DNA of 64,000 nt from AP-15 sp963716115 (GTDB lineage: Bacteria; Pseudomonadota; Alphaproteobacteria; ATCC43930; CGMCC-115725). Below are positions 34,839 through 43,102 of this stretch, piece after piece. Both the position numbers and the translations under genes were made by a program. The stretch's first letter is position 1. Each line of letters opens with the position of its first letter. The stretch spans positions 153,953 to 217,952 of the forward strand of contig CAVQSZ010000037.1 of assembly GCA_963716115.1 (NCBI GenBank). The letters are read 5' to 3'. The notes below the pieces were generated by a model. It worked only from the letters and a program-made list of their open reading frames with translations, searched no databases and was not told the DNA's origin.

Positions 34839-36047
34839 ATGAAGAGCGACGGCAGGTCCCGCAATTACCGCAAGGATACGCTCCTGACCCATCTCGGGCG
34901 CCATCCGGACGCGCATCACGGCGCGGTCAACCCGCCCGTCTACCACGCCTCGACGATCCTGTCGTCGAACATGGCGGAGTGGGAGGCGAAACGCGACCCG
35001 GACAAGCGCTTCGACGTGGTCCGCTACGGGCTGCTCGGCACGCCGACCACCTTCGCCCTCGAAGAGGCGGTGGCGGCGATCGAGGGCGGCTATCGCGCGA
35101 TGCTGATGTCCTCGGGGCTGGCCGCGATCACCGCGCCGCTCGAAGCCTGCTTGAAGTGCGGCGACCATTTGCTGATGGTCAATTCGTGCTACGGCCCGGC
35201 GCGCAGCTTCTGCGAGAAGGTGCTGACCCGCTACGGCGTCGCCACGACCTATTACGACCCGCTGATCGGCGAGGGCATCGCCCGGCTGATGCGGCCCAAC
35301 ACCCGGGTCGTCTATGTCGAATCGCCGGGCTCGCTGACCTTCGAGGTGCAGGATGTCCCGGCGATCGCCGAGGCGGCGCACCAGGCCGGCGCCAAGGTGC
35401 TGATGGACAACACCTGGGCCTCGCCCTGGCTGTTCCCGTCCTTCGCCCGCGGCGTCGACGTGTCGATCCATGCCGCGACCAAATACATCGTCGGCCATTC
35501 CGATGTGATGCTCGGCGCCGTCATCACCAATGAGGAGATGTACCTGCCGGTGCGCACGATGGCGGCCAATCTCGGCCATTGCGCCGGCCCCGACGACGCC
35601 TATTACGCGCTGCGCGGGCTGCGCACCCTGAGCGTTCGGCTGGAGCGCCACCAGAAGAACGCGCTCGAGGTGGCGCGCTGGCTGCAGACCCGCCCCGAGG
35701 TGTCGCGGGTGCTCTACCCGGCGCTCCCCGAGGACCCCGGCCACGCGCTCTGGAAACGCGACTTCACCGGCGCCAGCGGGCTCTTCGGCGTCGTTCTGAA
35801 GCCGGCGCCGAAAGCGGCGGTCTACGCCATGATCGACGCCCTCGATTTGTTCGGCATCGGCTCGAGCTGGGGCGGGTTCGAAAGCCTGATCCTGCCGACC
35901 CGCCCCGAGACCGGCCGCACCGCGACGCGCTGGGCCGCCGAAGGCCCGACCCTGCGCCTCCATATCGGCCTCGAAGACCCGCAGGATTTGATCGCCGACC
36001 TCGACCGCGGCCTGCACCAGCTGCGCGCCGTCGCCGCCGCGGCGTGA
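34839..36047 (+). CDS. metC: Cystathionine beta-lyase-type PLP enzyme
   Basis: A 402-aa Cys/Met-metabolism PLP enzyme. It shows GAVNPPVYHASTIL, YGLLGTPTTFALEEAVAAIEGG, D190 (VLMDNTWASP) and the PLP lysine K215 (HAATKYIVGHSDVM), followed by SSWGGFESLILP. This pattern fits MetC, which cleaves cystathionine to homocysteine, pyruvate and ammonia; cystathionine gamma-synthase or a general C-S lyase is less likely. It stands alone after a repeat-rich leader. Confidence 0.88.
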   Translation: MKSDGRSRNYRKDTLLTHLGRHPDAHHGAVNPPVYHASTILSSNMAEWEAKRDPDKRFDVVRYGLLGTPTTFALEEAVAAIEGGYRAMLMSSGLAAITAPLEACLKCGDHLLMVNSCYGPARSFCEKVLTRYGVATTYYDPLIGEGIARLMRPNTRVVYVESPGSLTFEVQDVPAIAEAAHQAGAKVLMDNTWASPWLFPSFARGVDVSIHAATKYIVGHSDVMLGAVITNEEMYLPVRTMAANLGHCAGPDDAYYALRGLRTLSVRLERHQKNALEVARWLQTRPEVSRVLYPALPEDPGHALWKRDFTGASGLFGVVLKPAPKAAVYAMIDALDLFGIGSSWGGFESLILPTRPETGRTATRWAAEGPTLRLHIGLEDPQDLIADLDRGLHQLRAVAAAA

Positions 36048-36102
36048 TGAATAACCCTCTCCAGCCCTTGCGCGGCGTCCACTTCAGCCCGAGATCCCAG
36101 GC

Positions 36103-36333
36103 ATGACGACGATGATCGCCGAGGTGTATGACGCGCTGCTCGCCGCCGGCTCGCCGGAAGACAAGGCGCGGAAGGCAGCCGAGGCCATCGCCGGCTACGA
36201 GAACCGGTTCGCCGCGATTGATCAGCGCCTGGCCAAGATCGAGGGCGATCTGAAACTATTGAGCTGGATGGTGGGCTTCAACCTTGCGGCCACCGTTGGT
36301 GTAATTTTCATTCTGCTGCGGCACGCAGTCTAA
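36103..36333 (+). CDS. Small coiled-coil protein with C-terminal membrane anchor
   Basis: A 76-aa protein: a helical segment (SPEDKARKAAEAIAGYENRF), a short coiled coil (AAIDQRLAKIEGDLKLL) and a terminal membrane span (WMVGFNLAATVGVIFILLRH). This is the common 'DUF1640-like/phage-accessory' architecture often seen beside toxin or phage genes, but the function is unknown. It follows metC by 55 nt. Confidence 0.65.
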   Translation: MTTMIAEVYDALLAAGSPEDKARKAAEAIAGYENRFAAIDQRLAKIEGDLKLLSWMVGFNLAATVGVIFILLRHAV

Positions 36334-36378
36334 CGCTGCCGCCGGCCCTCAGCAGGGCGCCGGCCGCCTCTTGGCGCC

Positions 36379-37136
36379 TCACACGGTGGCGCGGAAGCGG
36401 AGGCGGACGTAGTCGGCGATCCAGGTTCCGGCTTCGTCCATCAGCACCGGCCGCAGCAGATCGACGACCTCGGCGCGGGCGGCGGGGCGGTCGGCGGCGG
36501 GCAGCGGGTTGAAGAAATCGTCGGCGAAGGTTTCGAGCCAGGCCTCGAGCCCGGCCGGCAGCGGGGTCGGGCGCGGCGCGATGCGGATGTCGTCGACCGT
36601 GAAGCCGGCGGCTTCGAGCTTGGCGCGCCAGGCCGCGGCGGAGGGGAAATGCCACGGGCTCAGCCGCTGCGCGTCGAGGCCGCGGCGGCCGAGGACGGCG
36701 CGCAGCGCGACCATGATCGCGGCGGTGTTGTTGTGGCCGCCCATCTCGGCGACAAACCGGCCGCCGGGCTTCAACGCCCGGCGCACGCCCTCCAGCACCG
36801 CCTCCGGCGGGCGCATCCAGTGCAGCGCCGCATTCGAGAAGACGGCGTCGAACTCATGCGTGAAATCGAGGCTCTGGCCCGGCCACCACCCTGGCGTCGA
36901 GGCCGCGCGCCCGCGCCGCCGCGATCATGTCGGGGGCCGCGTCGACCGCCACCACCACGGCCCCGGCGGCGGCGATCTTCTCGGTCAGCACACCGTCGCC
37001 GCAGCCGAGGTCGAGGATGCGCTCGCCCGGCCTCGGGGCCAGCAATTCGAGCGCCGGGGCGCCGAGCGCCGGGACAAAATGCGCGGTCAGCGGCGTAGCG
37101 CTGCGCCGACCAGTGCTGCCGCGAGACCTGCTCCAT
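36379..37136 (-). CDS. Class I SAM-dependent methyltransferase, with two frameshifts (about 37095 and 36873)
   Basis: The methyltransferase is spread over three frames: MEQVSRQHWSAQRYA, then AHFVPALGAPALELL with the SAM motif ERILDLGCGDGVLTEKI, then SLDFTHEFDAVFSNAALHW and GGRFVAEMGGHNN to the end. Removing one base at GCCGCTGACC and one at GCCGGGCC (coding strand) gives 251 aa, right for trans-aconitate methyltransferase or BioC-like enzymes (closest by the SNAALHWM block). The first frame may begin 10 codons earlier. The enzyme is probably intact in the living cell if these are sequence errors. Confidence 0.75.
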
Positions 37137-37318
37137 ATCAGAACCTCCATCCGACGCCGACGCCATCGCCGCCTATCCTGCCGCGGCCGCCGCGGCAAAT
37201 CAGCAGCAAAGATCGAGCCCGGCCCGCGATTTCGGCAACACAGCCTCGCGCTGGGAAAAGGGCGCCGATCGGTTTTCTCCGCTCGACCCGCCGGCGCTTT
37301 TCATAGCAGGATGCGGCG

Positions 37319-38545
37319 ATGACGCATCGGCTCGCCCTCGGGCGCGACGGCCGGGTCAACGCGCTGCTCGGCGCCGGCCATTTCCTGTCGCATTTCTACC
37401 AGCTCTGCCTGCCGCCCTTGTTCATCGCCTGGCAGCAGGCCTTCGACGTCTCCTTCGCCGAATTGGGCGTGACGATGGCGGTCATGTCGGGGGCGGCGGC
37501 CCTGATGCAGACCCCGATGGGGTTTTTCGTCGACCGCTGGGGCGCGCGGCCGTTTCTGGTCGGCGGGACCTTGCTGATGACCCTGTCGATCGCGGCGATG
37601 GGGCTCGCCACCGCCTATTGGCAGATCGTCGCGCTGGCCTTGCTGTCGGGGGTCGGCAATTCGGTCATCCACCCGGCCGATTACGCGATCCTGAGCGGCT
37701 CGGTCGACCGCGCGAAGCTCGGCCGGTCGTTCGCCTTTCACACCTTTGTCGGGCATATCGGCTTTGCCGTGGCGCCGCCGGCGACGGCGGCCCTGGCGCT
37801 CGTCCTCGGCTGGCGCGGCGCGTTGCTGCTGGTCGGGCTGCTCGGCCTGCCGGTGGTGGCGACGATCCTGTGGCAGAGCCGCATCCTGACCGACCAGCGG
37901 CGGCGGCAGCCGGCGCGGAAGGAGGCGGCGGCGCTCTCCGGCGCCGGGCTGCTGTTGAGCCGCTCGGTGCTGATGTTCTTCGCCTTCTTCATGATCTCGT
38001 CGATGGCCGGGGCCGGCATCCAGTCCTGGCTGATCACGATCCTGCACCGGGCGCACGGGCTGGCGGTGCCGGCCGCCTCCTCGGCGCTGACCGGGTATAT
38101 GGTCGGGATGATCGCCGGCGTCCTGGTCGGCGGCTGGGTCGCCGACCGCACCGAGCGCCACCTGCCGTTCGTCGTCGCGCTGACCGTCGGGGCCGCCGCC
38201 GTGATGCTGCTGGTCGGCGTCGCCTCGATGGCCGAGCTGCCGACGATCGCAATCCTGTTCGCCGGCGGCGTCATGACCGGGGCGAGCCGCACGCCGCGCG
38301 ACGTGATGGTCAAGGACGCGGCCCCGCCCGGGCAGATCGGCAAGGTGTTCGGCTTTGTCAGCTCGGGCATGTCGCTGGGCGGCGCGATCATGCCGGTGCC
38401 CTACGGGTTGATCATCGACGCCGGCCGGCCCGATCTGGTGCTCGTCGTGGTCGCGGCGCTGCTCTTGGCGAGCCTCTTATGCGCCGGCGGCGCCCGCGTC
38501 GGCTTCCGCCGCGCGAGGCCCCCGGTCCCGGTCCCGGCGGAATAG
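37319..38545 (+). CDS. MFS transporter
   Basis: A 408-aa 12-helix carrier (HFLSHFYQLCLPPLFIAW, GFFVDRWGARPFLVGG loop 2-3 motif, PTIAILFAGGVMTGASRTPRD). It resembles the fosmidomycin-resistance/uncharacterised MFS group. No substrate can be inferred from neighbours. The C-terminal tail is proline-rich. It is divergent from the methyltransferase; 182 bp between them hold nothing obvious. Confidence 0.82.
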   Translation: MTHRLALGRDGRVNALLGAGHFLSHFYQLCLPPLFIAWQQAFDVSFAELGVTMAVMSGAAALMQTPMGFFVDRWGARPFLVGGTLLMTLSIAAMGLATAYWQIVALALLSGVGNSVIHPADYAILSGSVDRAKLGRSFAFHTFVGHIGFAVAPPATAALALVLGWRGALLLVGLLGLPVVATILWQSRILTDQRRRQPARKEAAALSGAGLLLSRSVLMFFAFFMISSMAGAGIQSWLITILHRAHGLAVPAASSALTGYMVGMIAGVLVGGWVADRTERHLPFVVALTVGAAAVMLLVGVASMAELPTIAILFAGGVMTGASRTPRDVMVKDAAPPGQIGKVFGFVSSGMSLGGAIMPVPYGLIIDAGRPDLVLVVVAALLLASLLCAGGARVGFRRARPPVPVPAE

Positions 38546-38720
38546 CGCCGCGACGCCTGCCTCGCGACCCGCCGAACGAGGAAAACCGCCGCATTCGGCC
38601 ACCGGAAGACATCGTCGGCGAATAGCGCTGTCGGATTCCTTTACAGAAGGCTCGGCCAGCCCAGGCGAAATCTTGCCCTGCGTCTCGTTCGGCCCTCATT
38701 GAAATCACGCGGCTTTTTCG

Positions 38721-38739
38721 TTACCTTAATTTTACCTTA
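38721..38739 (+). promoter_or_regulatory. Phased direct repeats, candidate enhancer (UAS) for the sigma-54 promoter
   Basis: TTACCTTA occurs at 38721-38728 and 38732-38739, exactly 11 bp (one helical turn) apart, in an AT-rich island. They lie about 150-165 bp upstream of the expected sigma-54 start site, where bacterial enhancer-binding proteins usually bind. The rest of the 416-bp gap 38546-38961 has a small hairpin (GGCCTCC/GGAGGCC, 38751-38770) and the promoter, but no gene. Confidence 0.45.
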
Positions 38740-38858
38740 CAAATACCGGAGGCCTCCCTTGCCGGAGGCCGCCTGCGACGCGTCGGAAATTCTTACACTT
38801 TCTCATTAACCATAAGAAATAATTGAATAATATAACATCACATCAACACGATACGATA

Positions 38859-38875
38859 TTGGCACAGCGATTGCT
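38859..38875 (+). promoter_or_regulatory. Sigma-54 (-24/-12) promoter of the PEP-CTERM gene
   Basis: The sequence TTGGCACAGCGATTGCT matches the sigma-54 consensus TTGGCACN4-5TTGCW at every invariant position: GG at 38861-38862 and GC at 38873-38874, 12 bp apart. Transcription would start near 38886, giving a leader of about 75 nt before the ATG at 38962. rpoN is present in this window. Confidence 0.75.
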
Positions 38876-38961
38876 TCCGTCCTGCGTAGGGCTTGGCCGA
38901 GGCGTTGGTCGCGGCTCGGCGGAGCGCCTGATACGTCGCGTTCCCTGTCAAGGAGTTTTCC

Positions 38962-39807
38962 ATGCAGTCGCGTATTTCGGCCACTATCGGCGTCTCTGTG
39001 ATCGCCTTGGCGGTGGGCTTGGCCGGCTCGGCCGAGGCGGATGTGCTGCCGGTGACGAACCTCGCCTTCAATGTTTTCAACGGCACGTTCATCCCGCCCA
39101 AGGACTTTTTCACGCTCGCACAACCGACCGGCTGGTCAGTCGGCGCGGCCGGCGGGGGCGGCGACCTTACCTATGTCGGCCAGCAAGGTTCCGAGGGACT
39201 GACGGGCGTTCGTCCCGGCAATATTTATGCGGTTTATACCAACCCCGGTTTCTCGGTTACCGTTCCGGCCGGCACCAACTTCTACCAGGCGGACGGCAAT
39301 CCGGAATTCGAGAGCACGATCTTTCAGACTGTTTCTGGGCTGACCGCGAACACCACATACAGCCTTCAGTTCCAGCAGGCGGCCGGTCAGCAGGTCGGAT
39401 TCAGCGGCGACACCACCGAGCAGTGGAAAGTGTTCCTTGGCGTGGGCGGGATCGGTGTCGATTGCTCGACGAATCCGTGCACCGTCACCGGCGCCGCCAA
39501 CAACGAGGAGGTGGATTCGCCGCTGATGAACACCCCGTCGCAGAGAAACACCGACTGGAATAACGTCAACATGAGCTTTACGCCCACAGCCGCGGAGCTG
39601 ACCAGCGGGAGCGCAGTGCTGACATTCCTGGCCTGGGGCGATAACGGCAGCACCACCAATCTGCCGCCGACCGTGTTCCTCGAAGGCGTGAACACGCCGC
39701 CGGTGGTGCCGGAGCCGGCGACCTTGTCGCTGATGGGAGTCGGCATTCTGGGGCTCGGCGGGATCATGCTGCGTCGGCGCGCCAAGCGCAACGCCGCGGC
39801 GGCCTGA
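38962..39807 (+). CDS. PEP-CTERM sorting-domain secreted protein
   Basis: A 281-aa exported protein: signal peptide (IGVSVIALAVGLAGSAEA), a beta-rich, Asn/Thr/Gly-rich body with one Cys pair (DCSTNPC), and a C-terminal sorting signal of VPEPATLSLMG, hydrophobic helix and LRRRAKR (about 249-276). Exosortase recognises the PEP motif, cuts it and probably links the protein to extracellular polysaccharide. No exosortase gene is in this window. AAGGAG precedes the ATG. Expression is probably sigma-54 dependent. GC content is lower than the neighbours, as is common for surface proteins. Confidence 0.9.
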   Translation: MQSRISATIGVSVIALAVGLAGSAEADVLPVTNLAFNVFNGTFIPPKDFFTLAQPTGWSVGAAGGGGDLTYVGQQGSEGLTGVRPGNIYAVYTNPGFSVTVPAGTNFYQADGNPEFESTIFQTVSGLTANTTYSLQFQQAAGQQVGFSGDTTEQWKVFLGVGGIGVDCSTNPCTVTGAANNEEVDSPLMNTPSQRNTDWNNVNMSFTPTAAELTSGSAVLTFLAWGDNGSTTNLPPTVFLEGVNTPPVVPEPATLSLMGVGILGLGGIMLRRRAKRNAAAA

Positions 39808-39825
39808 TCCGCACTTTCGGCTGAC

Positions 39826-39858
39826 GCGCCCGGGCAAGACCGTGTCTCGCCCGGGCGC
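39826..39858 (+). terminator. Hairpin downstream of the PEP-CTERM gene
   Basis: GCGCCCGGGC (39826-39835) and GCCCGGGCGC (39849-39858) pair perfectly over 10 bases around a 13-base loop, 19 bases after the stop codon. There is no T-run, so it may slow or end transcription or shield the mRNA 3' end. Confidence 0.45.
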
Positions 39859-39902
39859 GACGACCGTGCGGGCCCGCAGGCCGGCAAATCGGGACAGCGT
39901 CC

Positions 39903-40760
39903 TTGCCTGCATTCCTCGACCCCCAGCATCTCCACGCATTCCTGCTGAGCGGGCTCCGGCTCGGGGCGTGGCTGCTGCTGCTCGCAATCGTGTTCCTGCC
40001 GCTCGAACGCCTGTTCGCGCTGCGTCGACGACGGGTCTTCGGCAAGACCCTCGCCAGCGACATCGGCTTCTTTTTCATCAGCGGCATCGTCCCCAGCCTG
40101 CTTCTGACCCCGCCGCTGGCGCTGGTGGCGGTCGGCGCTCACGCCGTCGTGCCGTGGCCCATGCAGGCGGCGGTCGCGTCCTTGCCGCTCTGGGCGCGCG
40201 CGGCGGCCGCGCTGGTGGTCAGCGAGATCGGCTTCTACTGGGGCCACCGCTGGACCCACGAAATCCCCTTTCTGTGGCGTTTTCACTCGGTTCACCATAA
40301 CCCGGCCGAGGTGTATTTCCTGGTCAGCGCCCGCGCCCACCCGTTCGACAATGTGTTCACCCGGCTGTGCGGCCTGATCCCGGTCTTTATCCTCGGGCTG
40401 GCCACCCCGCTGACGCCCTCCGGCGGCGCGGTGTCCGCGATGCTGGTGCTGGTGCTGACCATGTGGGGCTTCCTGATCCACGCCAATGTGCGCTGGCGGC
40501 TGGGGCCGCTGGAATGGGTGATCTCGACCCCCGCCTTCCACCACTGGCACCACACCCTGGCCGAGCCGCGGGACCGCAACTTTGCGTCCATGCTGCCTTG
40601 CATGGACTGGATCTTCGGCACCTATTACCTTCCGCCGAAGCAATGGCCGTCGGCCTACGGCATCGAGGCGAAATTGCCGGCTTCCCTGGGCGGACAGCTG
40701 ATCTATCCGTTGCGCGATCCGCCGGCCGGGTTGCCGGACGCGGTCGCCGCCGACCGCTAG
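39903..40760 (+). CDS. Sterol desaturase / fatty acid hydroxylase-superfamily membrane protein
   Basis: A 285-aa di-iron membrane oxygenase. The histidine clusters HRWTH, HSVHH and HHWHH that bind the two irons are all present, between four or more hydrophobic helices. Substrates in the family include sterols, sphingolipids, carotenoids and alkylglycerols; the substrate here is unknown. The likely start is TTG 39903 (MPAFLDPQHLHAF). It is downstream of the PEP-CTERM gene past a hairpin. Confidence 0.85.
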   Translation: MPAFLDPQHLHAFLLSGLRLGAWLLLLAIVFLPLERLFALRRRRVFGKTLASDIGFFFISGIVPSLLLTPPLALVAVGAHAVVPWPMQAAVASLPLWARAAAALVVSEIGFYWGHRWTHEIPFLWRFHSVHHNPAEVYFLVSARAHPFDNVFTRLCGLIPVFILGLATPLTPSGGAVSAMLVLVLTMWGFLIHANVRWRLGPLEWVISTPAFHHWHHTLAEPRDRNFASMLPCMDWIFGTYYLPPKQWPSAYGIEAKLPASLGGQLIYPLRDPPAGLPDAVAADR

Positions 40761-40986
40761 AGCACGATCCGATCAGACGTTCGGGAGAGGCTCCGTCAGT
40801 GCCTCTCTCCGCTGTCCCGGCGAACGCCGGGGCCCACCTTTCCGCCACTCGGCCGCTTGCTTGCGTTTACTGTGATCGGTCGAACGAACGAACCGGAGGA
40901 GCGACCCACGCCTGCGGCCCGCGTGGGTCCCGGCTTTCGCCGGAACGGCGGGAGCCATGCGGTTCAGCCTCATGGGATCACGCTCT
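40759..40986. repeat. MITE-like intergenic element with inverted ends
   Basis: The ends AGAGCACGATCC (40759-40770) and GGGATCACGCTCT (40974-40986) are imperfect inverted repeats, and inside them TGTCCCGGCGAACGCCGGGG (near 40820) pairs with TCCCGGCTTTCGCCGGAA (near 40926). No gene lies within the 228 bp. The left end overlaps the stop region of the hydroxylase gene. The AGAGC..GATC ends resemble short repeat elements scattered in Rhizobiales-like genomes. Confidence 0.5.
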
Positions 40987-41041
40987 GGGCGCGCGCCTGG
41001 GATTATCCCTCGCGACCCCATTCCCGGCCAGCGATCCGGCG

Positions 41042-42466
41042 TCAAGCAACGGCGAGGCCGCGCAGGTCGCGGGCGATTTCGGCCAGGACAACGTCCCAGT
41101 CGCCTGGCTGCGGCTGGCGGTAGAGGCGCAGCCTCGGGTACCACGGGCTGTCGCGCCGTCCGACGAGCCAGCGCCAGCACGGATCGAAGCGGTCCAGCAG
41201 CCAGACCGGCTTGCCGAGCGCCGCCGCCAGATGGACAACCGAGGTGTCGATCGAGACGATCAGGTCGAGATTGGCGACCAGCGCTGCGGTATCGGCGAAA
41301 TCTTCCATCTCGCCCATGAAATCGGTCATCGGGAGATGCGCGGGCGCCGCCGGGCCATCCTTCTGCAAGCTGAAATACCGCAGGCCGGGCAGCTCGAACA
41401 AGGGCGCAAGGCGCTGCGGGGCGATCGAGCGCCAACGACCGATCGCCGCCGCGGCGAGCAGCTGGCTGCGCGGGTTGCCGGCCCACGCCAAACCGATCCG
41501 GGGACCCCGGCTTTCCAATGCGGCGAGGCGCGTGCGCCAGCCTGCGACCTGCGCCGCGTCGGCGTGCAGATAGGGAACATCACCGGGAACCGTGGCGAGC
41601 GTGGTCCCCAACGCCAGCGGCATGCTGAGCATCGGGCAGTGCAGATCGAATGGCGGGAGCGCCTCGCCCTGCGTCACGATCCGATCGACGCCCGTCAGGC
41701 TGCGCAGCAGCCGCACCAGCGGCTTCGGCGCCTCCAGGATTACCCGCAGCCCCCTTGCCGCCGCCAGCGGCGCATAGCGACAGAATTGCAGGGTATCGCC
41801 GAACCCCTGCTCGGCATGGACCAGCAGCGTCCGCCCGTCCGCCGCCTCGCCGCGCCACTGCGGCTGCGGAAAATCACGACGGGCGTTGCTCAATTGCGGC
41901 GTCTTCCAACGCCATTCGTGCTCCTCCCATCCCGCCGGCAGATCGCCGCTCGCCAGCAACGCCATTCCCAGGTTGTAGTGAACCTCGGGATCGTCCGGCC
42001 GCAGATCGAGGGCCCTGCGATAGCTGGCGATCGCCTCGTCCAGCCGCTTCTGCGCCCTGAGCGCGTTGCCGAGATTATTCAGCGCCTCCGAGAAATCCGG
42101 CCTGAGGCCGACGGCCTTGCGGTAGCACGCGACCGCCTCGTCGAGCCGCCCCTGCTGCAGGAGCAGGTTGCCCAGGCTGGAGTGGACCGAGGCGTCCCCA
42201 GGGTTGATCGCGACCGCCTTGCGGATCAGAACGACGGCCAGATCCTGGCGTCCGGTCCGGTAAGCTATTGCGCCGAGGAGGTGCAGGCTGTCGGGATGAC
42301 CGGGGTTGACCGCCAGAACCTGCCGCAGGAGTCGCTCGGCTTCAGCCAGGCGCCCGGCCTGATGATGTTGAACGGCAGCTCCCAGCAGCTGTTGAACACC
42401 CGGCGATGCGGCTTGCCTTGCCGGCTGCCCCACCTTGGTTTGGGCACGGCGTTGCTTGCGGTTCAT
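41042..42466 (-). CDS. TPR protein with C-terminal glycosyltransferase-9-like domain
   Basis: A 474-aa protein. It begins MNRKQRRAQTK, a conserved start of this family, then has four or five tetratricopeptide repeats (AEAERLLRQVLAVNPGHPDS to DEAIASYRRALDLRPDDPEV, about 35-175). The rest resembles heptosyltransferase/ADP-heptose-binding folds (LLVHAEQGFGDTLQFCRYAP, IGLAWAGNP, DLIVSIDTSVVHLAAALGKP). It probably glycosylates or reads sugar-nucleotide ligands on surface polymers. The start is placed at 42466; an open frame to 42577 adds arginine-rich sequence. Confidence 0.78.
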   Translation of the reverse strand: MNRKQRRAQTKVGQPARQAASPGVQQLLGAAVQHHQAGRLAEAERLLRQVLAVNPGHPDSLHLLGAIAYRTGRQDLAVVLIRKAVAINPGDASVHSSLGNLLLQQGRLDEAVACYRKAVGLRPDFSEALNNLGNALRAQKRLDEAIASYRRALDLRPDDPEVHYNLGMALLASGDLPAGWEEHEWRWKTPQLSNARRDFPQPQWRGEAADGRTLLVHAEQGFGDTLQFCRYAPLAAARGLRVILEAPKPLVRLLRSLTGVDRIVTQGEALPPFDLHCPMLSMPLALGTTLATVPGDVPYLHADAAQVAGWRTRLAALESRGPRIGLAWAGNPRSQLLAAAAIGRWRSIAPQRLAPLFELPGLRYFSLQKDGPAAPAHLPMTDFMGEMEDFADTAALVANLDLIVSIDTSVVHLAAALGKPVWLLDRFDPCWRWLVGRRDSPWYPRLRLYRQPQPGDWDVVLAEIARDLRGLAVA

Positions 42467-42645
42467 GCGTCTGCTGCTTGCGGCGGCATGGCGGTGGTCG
42501 GATCGGCCTGCGTCGGGGCGCTCAGGGGATTGCTGAGACGACCGACGCAATATATCCCGACGCGGCGGGCGTTCCATAATGCTAAGCGCGCCTTGCGCCT
42601 GCGTGGCCGATCGGGGACAATCGCCCGGCCCACAGGGAGGATTCG

Positions 42646-43015
42646 GTGCGCAGGGTCGGACCGAACAGCTATGCCGAAATCTATTTCGCCGGCTGCAACC
42701 CGAGCTTTGTCGAAACCAGCGACGGCTACGTCATGATTTGATTCGCCGCAGCAGCCGATCGACGCGGTGCGCTGGCGCGAGCGGATGGAGGACAAGGCCC
42801 CGATCCGGTATTTGATCAATACCGAGCCGCACGGCGACCACATCTCGGGCAACCTCTATTTCACCAACAACACCAAGATCGTCGGCCAGGTTCAGCTGCA
42901 GGAATGCTTCGAGCGCCATCTCTAAGCGTTCGGCTCCCTGGACGAAAAGCGCGAGCGCTTCAAGGAAACCGACCCGGACAGCGTGTGGCTGGTCGGGCAT
43001 CCGGACTTCCCGGCG
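42646..43015 (+). pseudogene. Decayed 5' copy of the metallo-beta-lactamase gene at 44.7 kb
   Basis: About 410 bp (42605-43015, including about 40 bp of leader) is nearly identical to 44695-45105. Damage: the ATG has become GTG, a one-base gain plus changes gives ATGATTTGA at 42734, and TATGCG has become TAAGCG at 42923, a stop. Homology ends abruptly at GGCGGCG (about 43015), so the whole second half is absent. It cannot make a working enzyme. Confidence 0.88.
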
Positions 43016-43102
43016 GCGCCCGCATCGGCTTCCGCGGGGCGCCCGCGCCGGCGCCGCCGGATAGGGCGGCCAGCCGTTCCGTAGGCCGATCGGCTTGCGC
43101 GC

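Noticed and set aside
42646..43015. Treating the MBL copy as a functional short gene
   Set aside because: It has two stops, a shift and an abrupt 3' end, while the intact paralogue lies 2.1 kb away.
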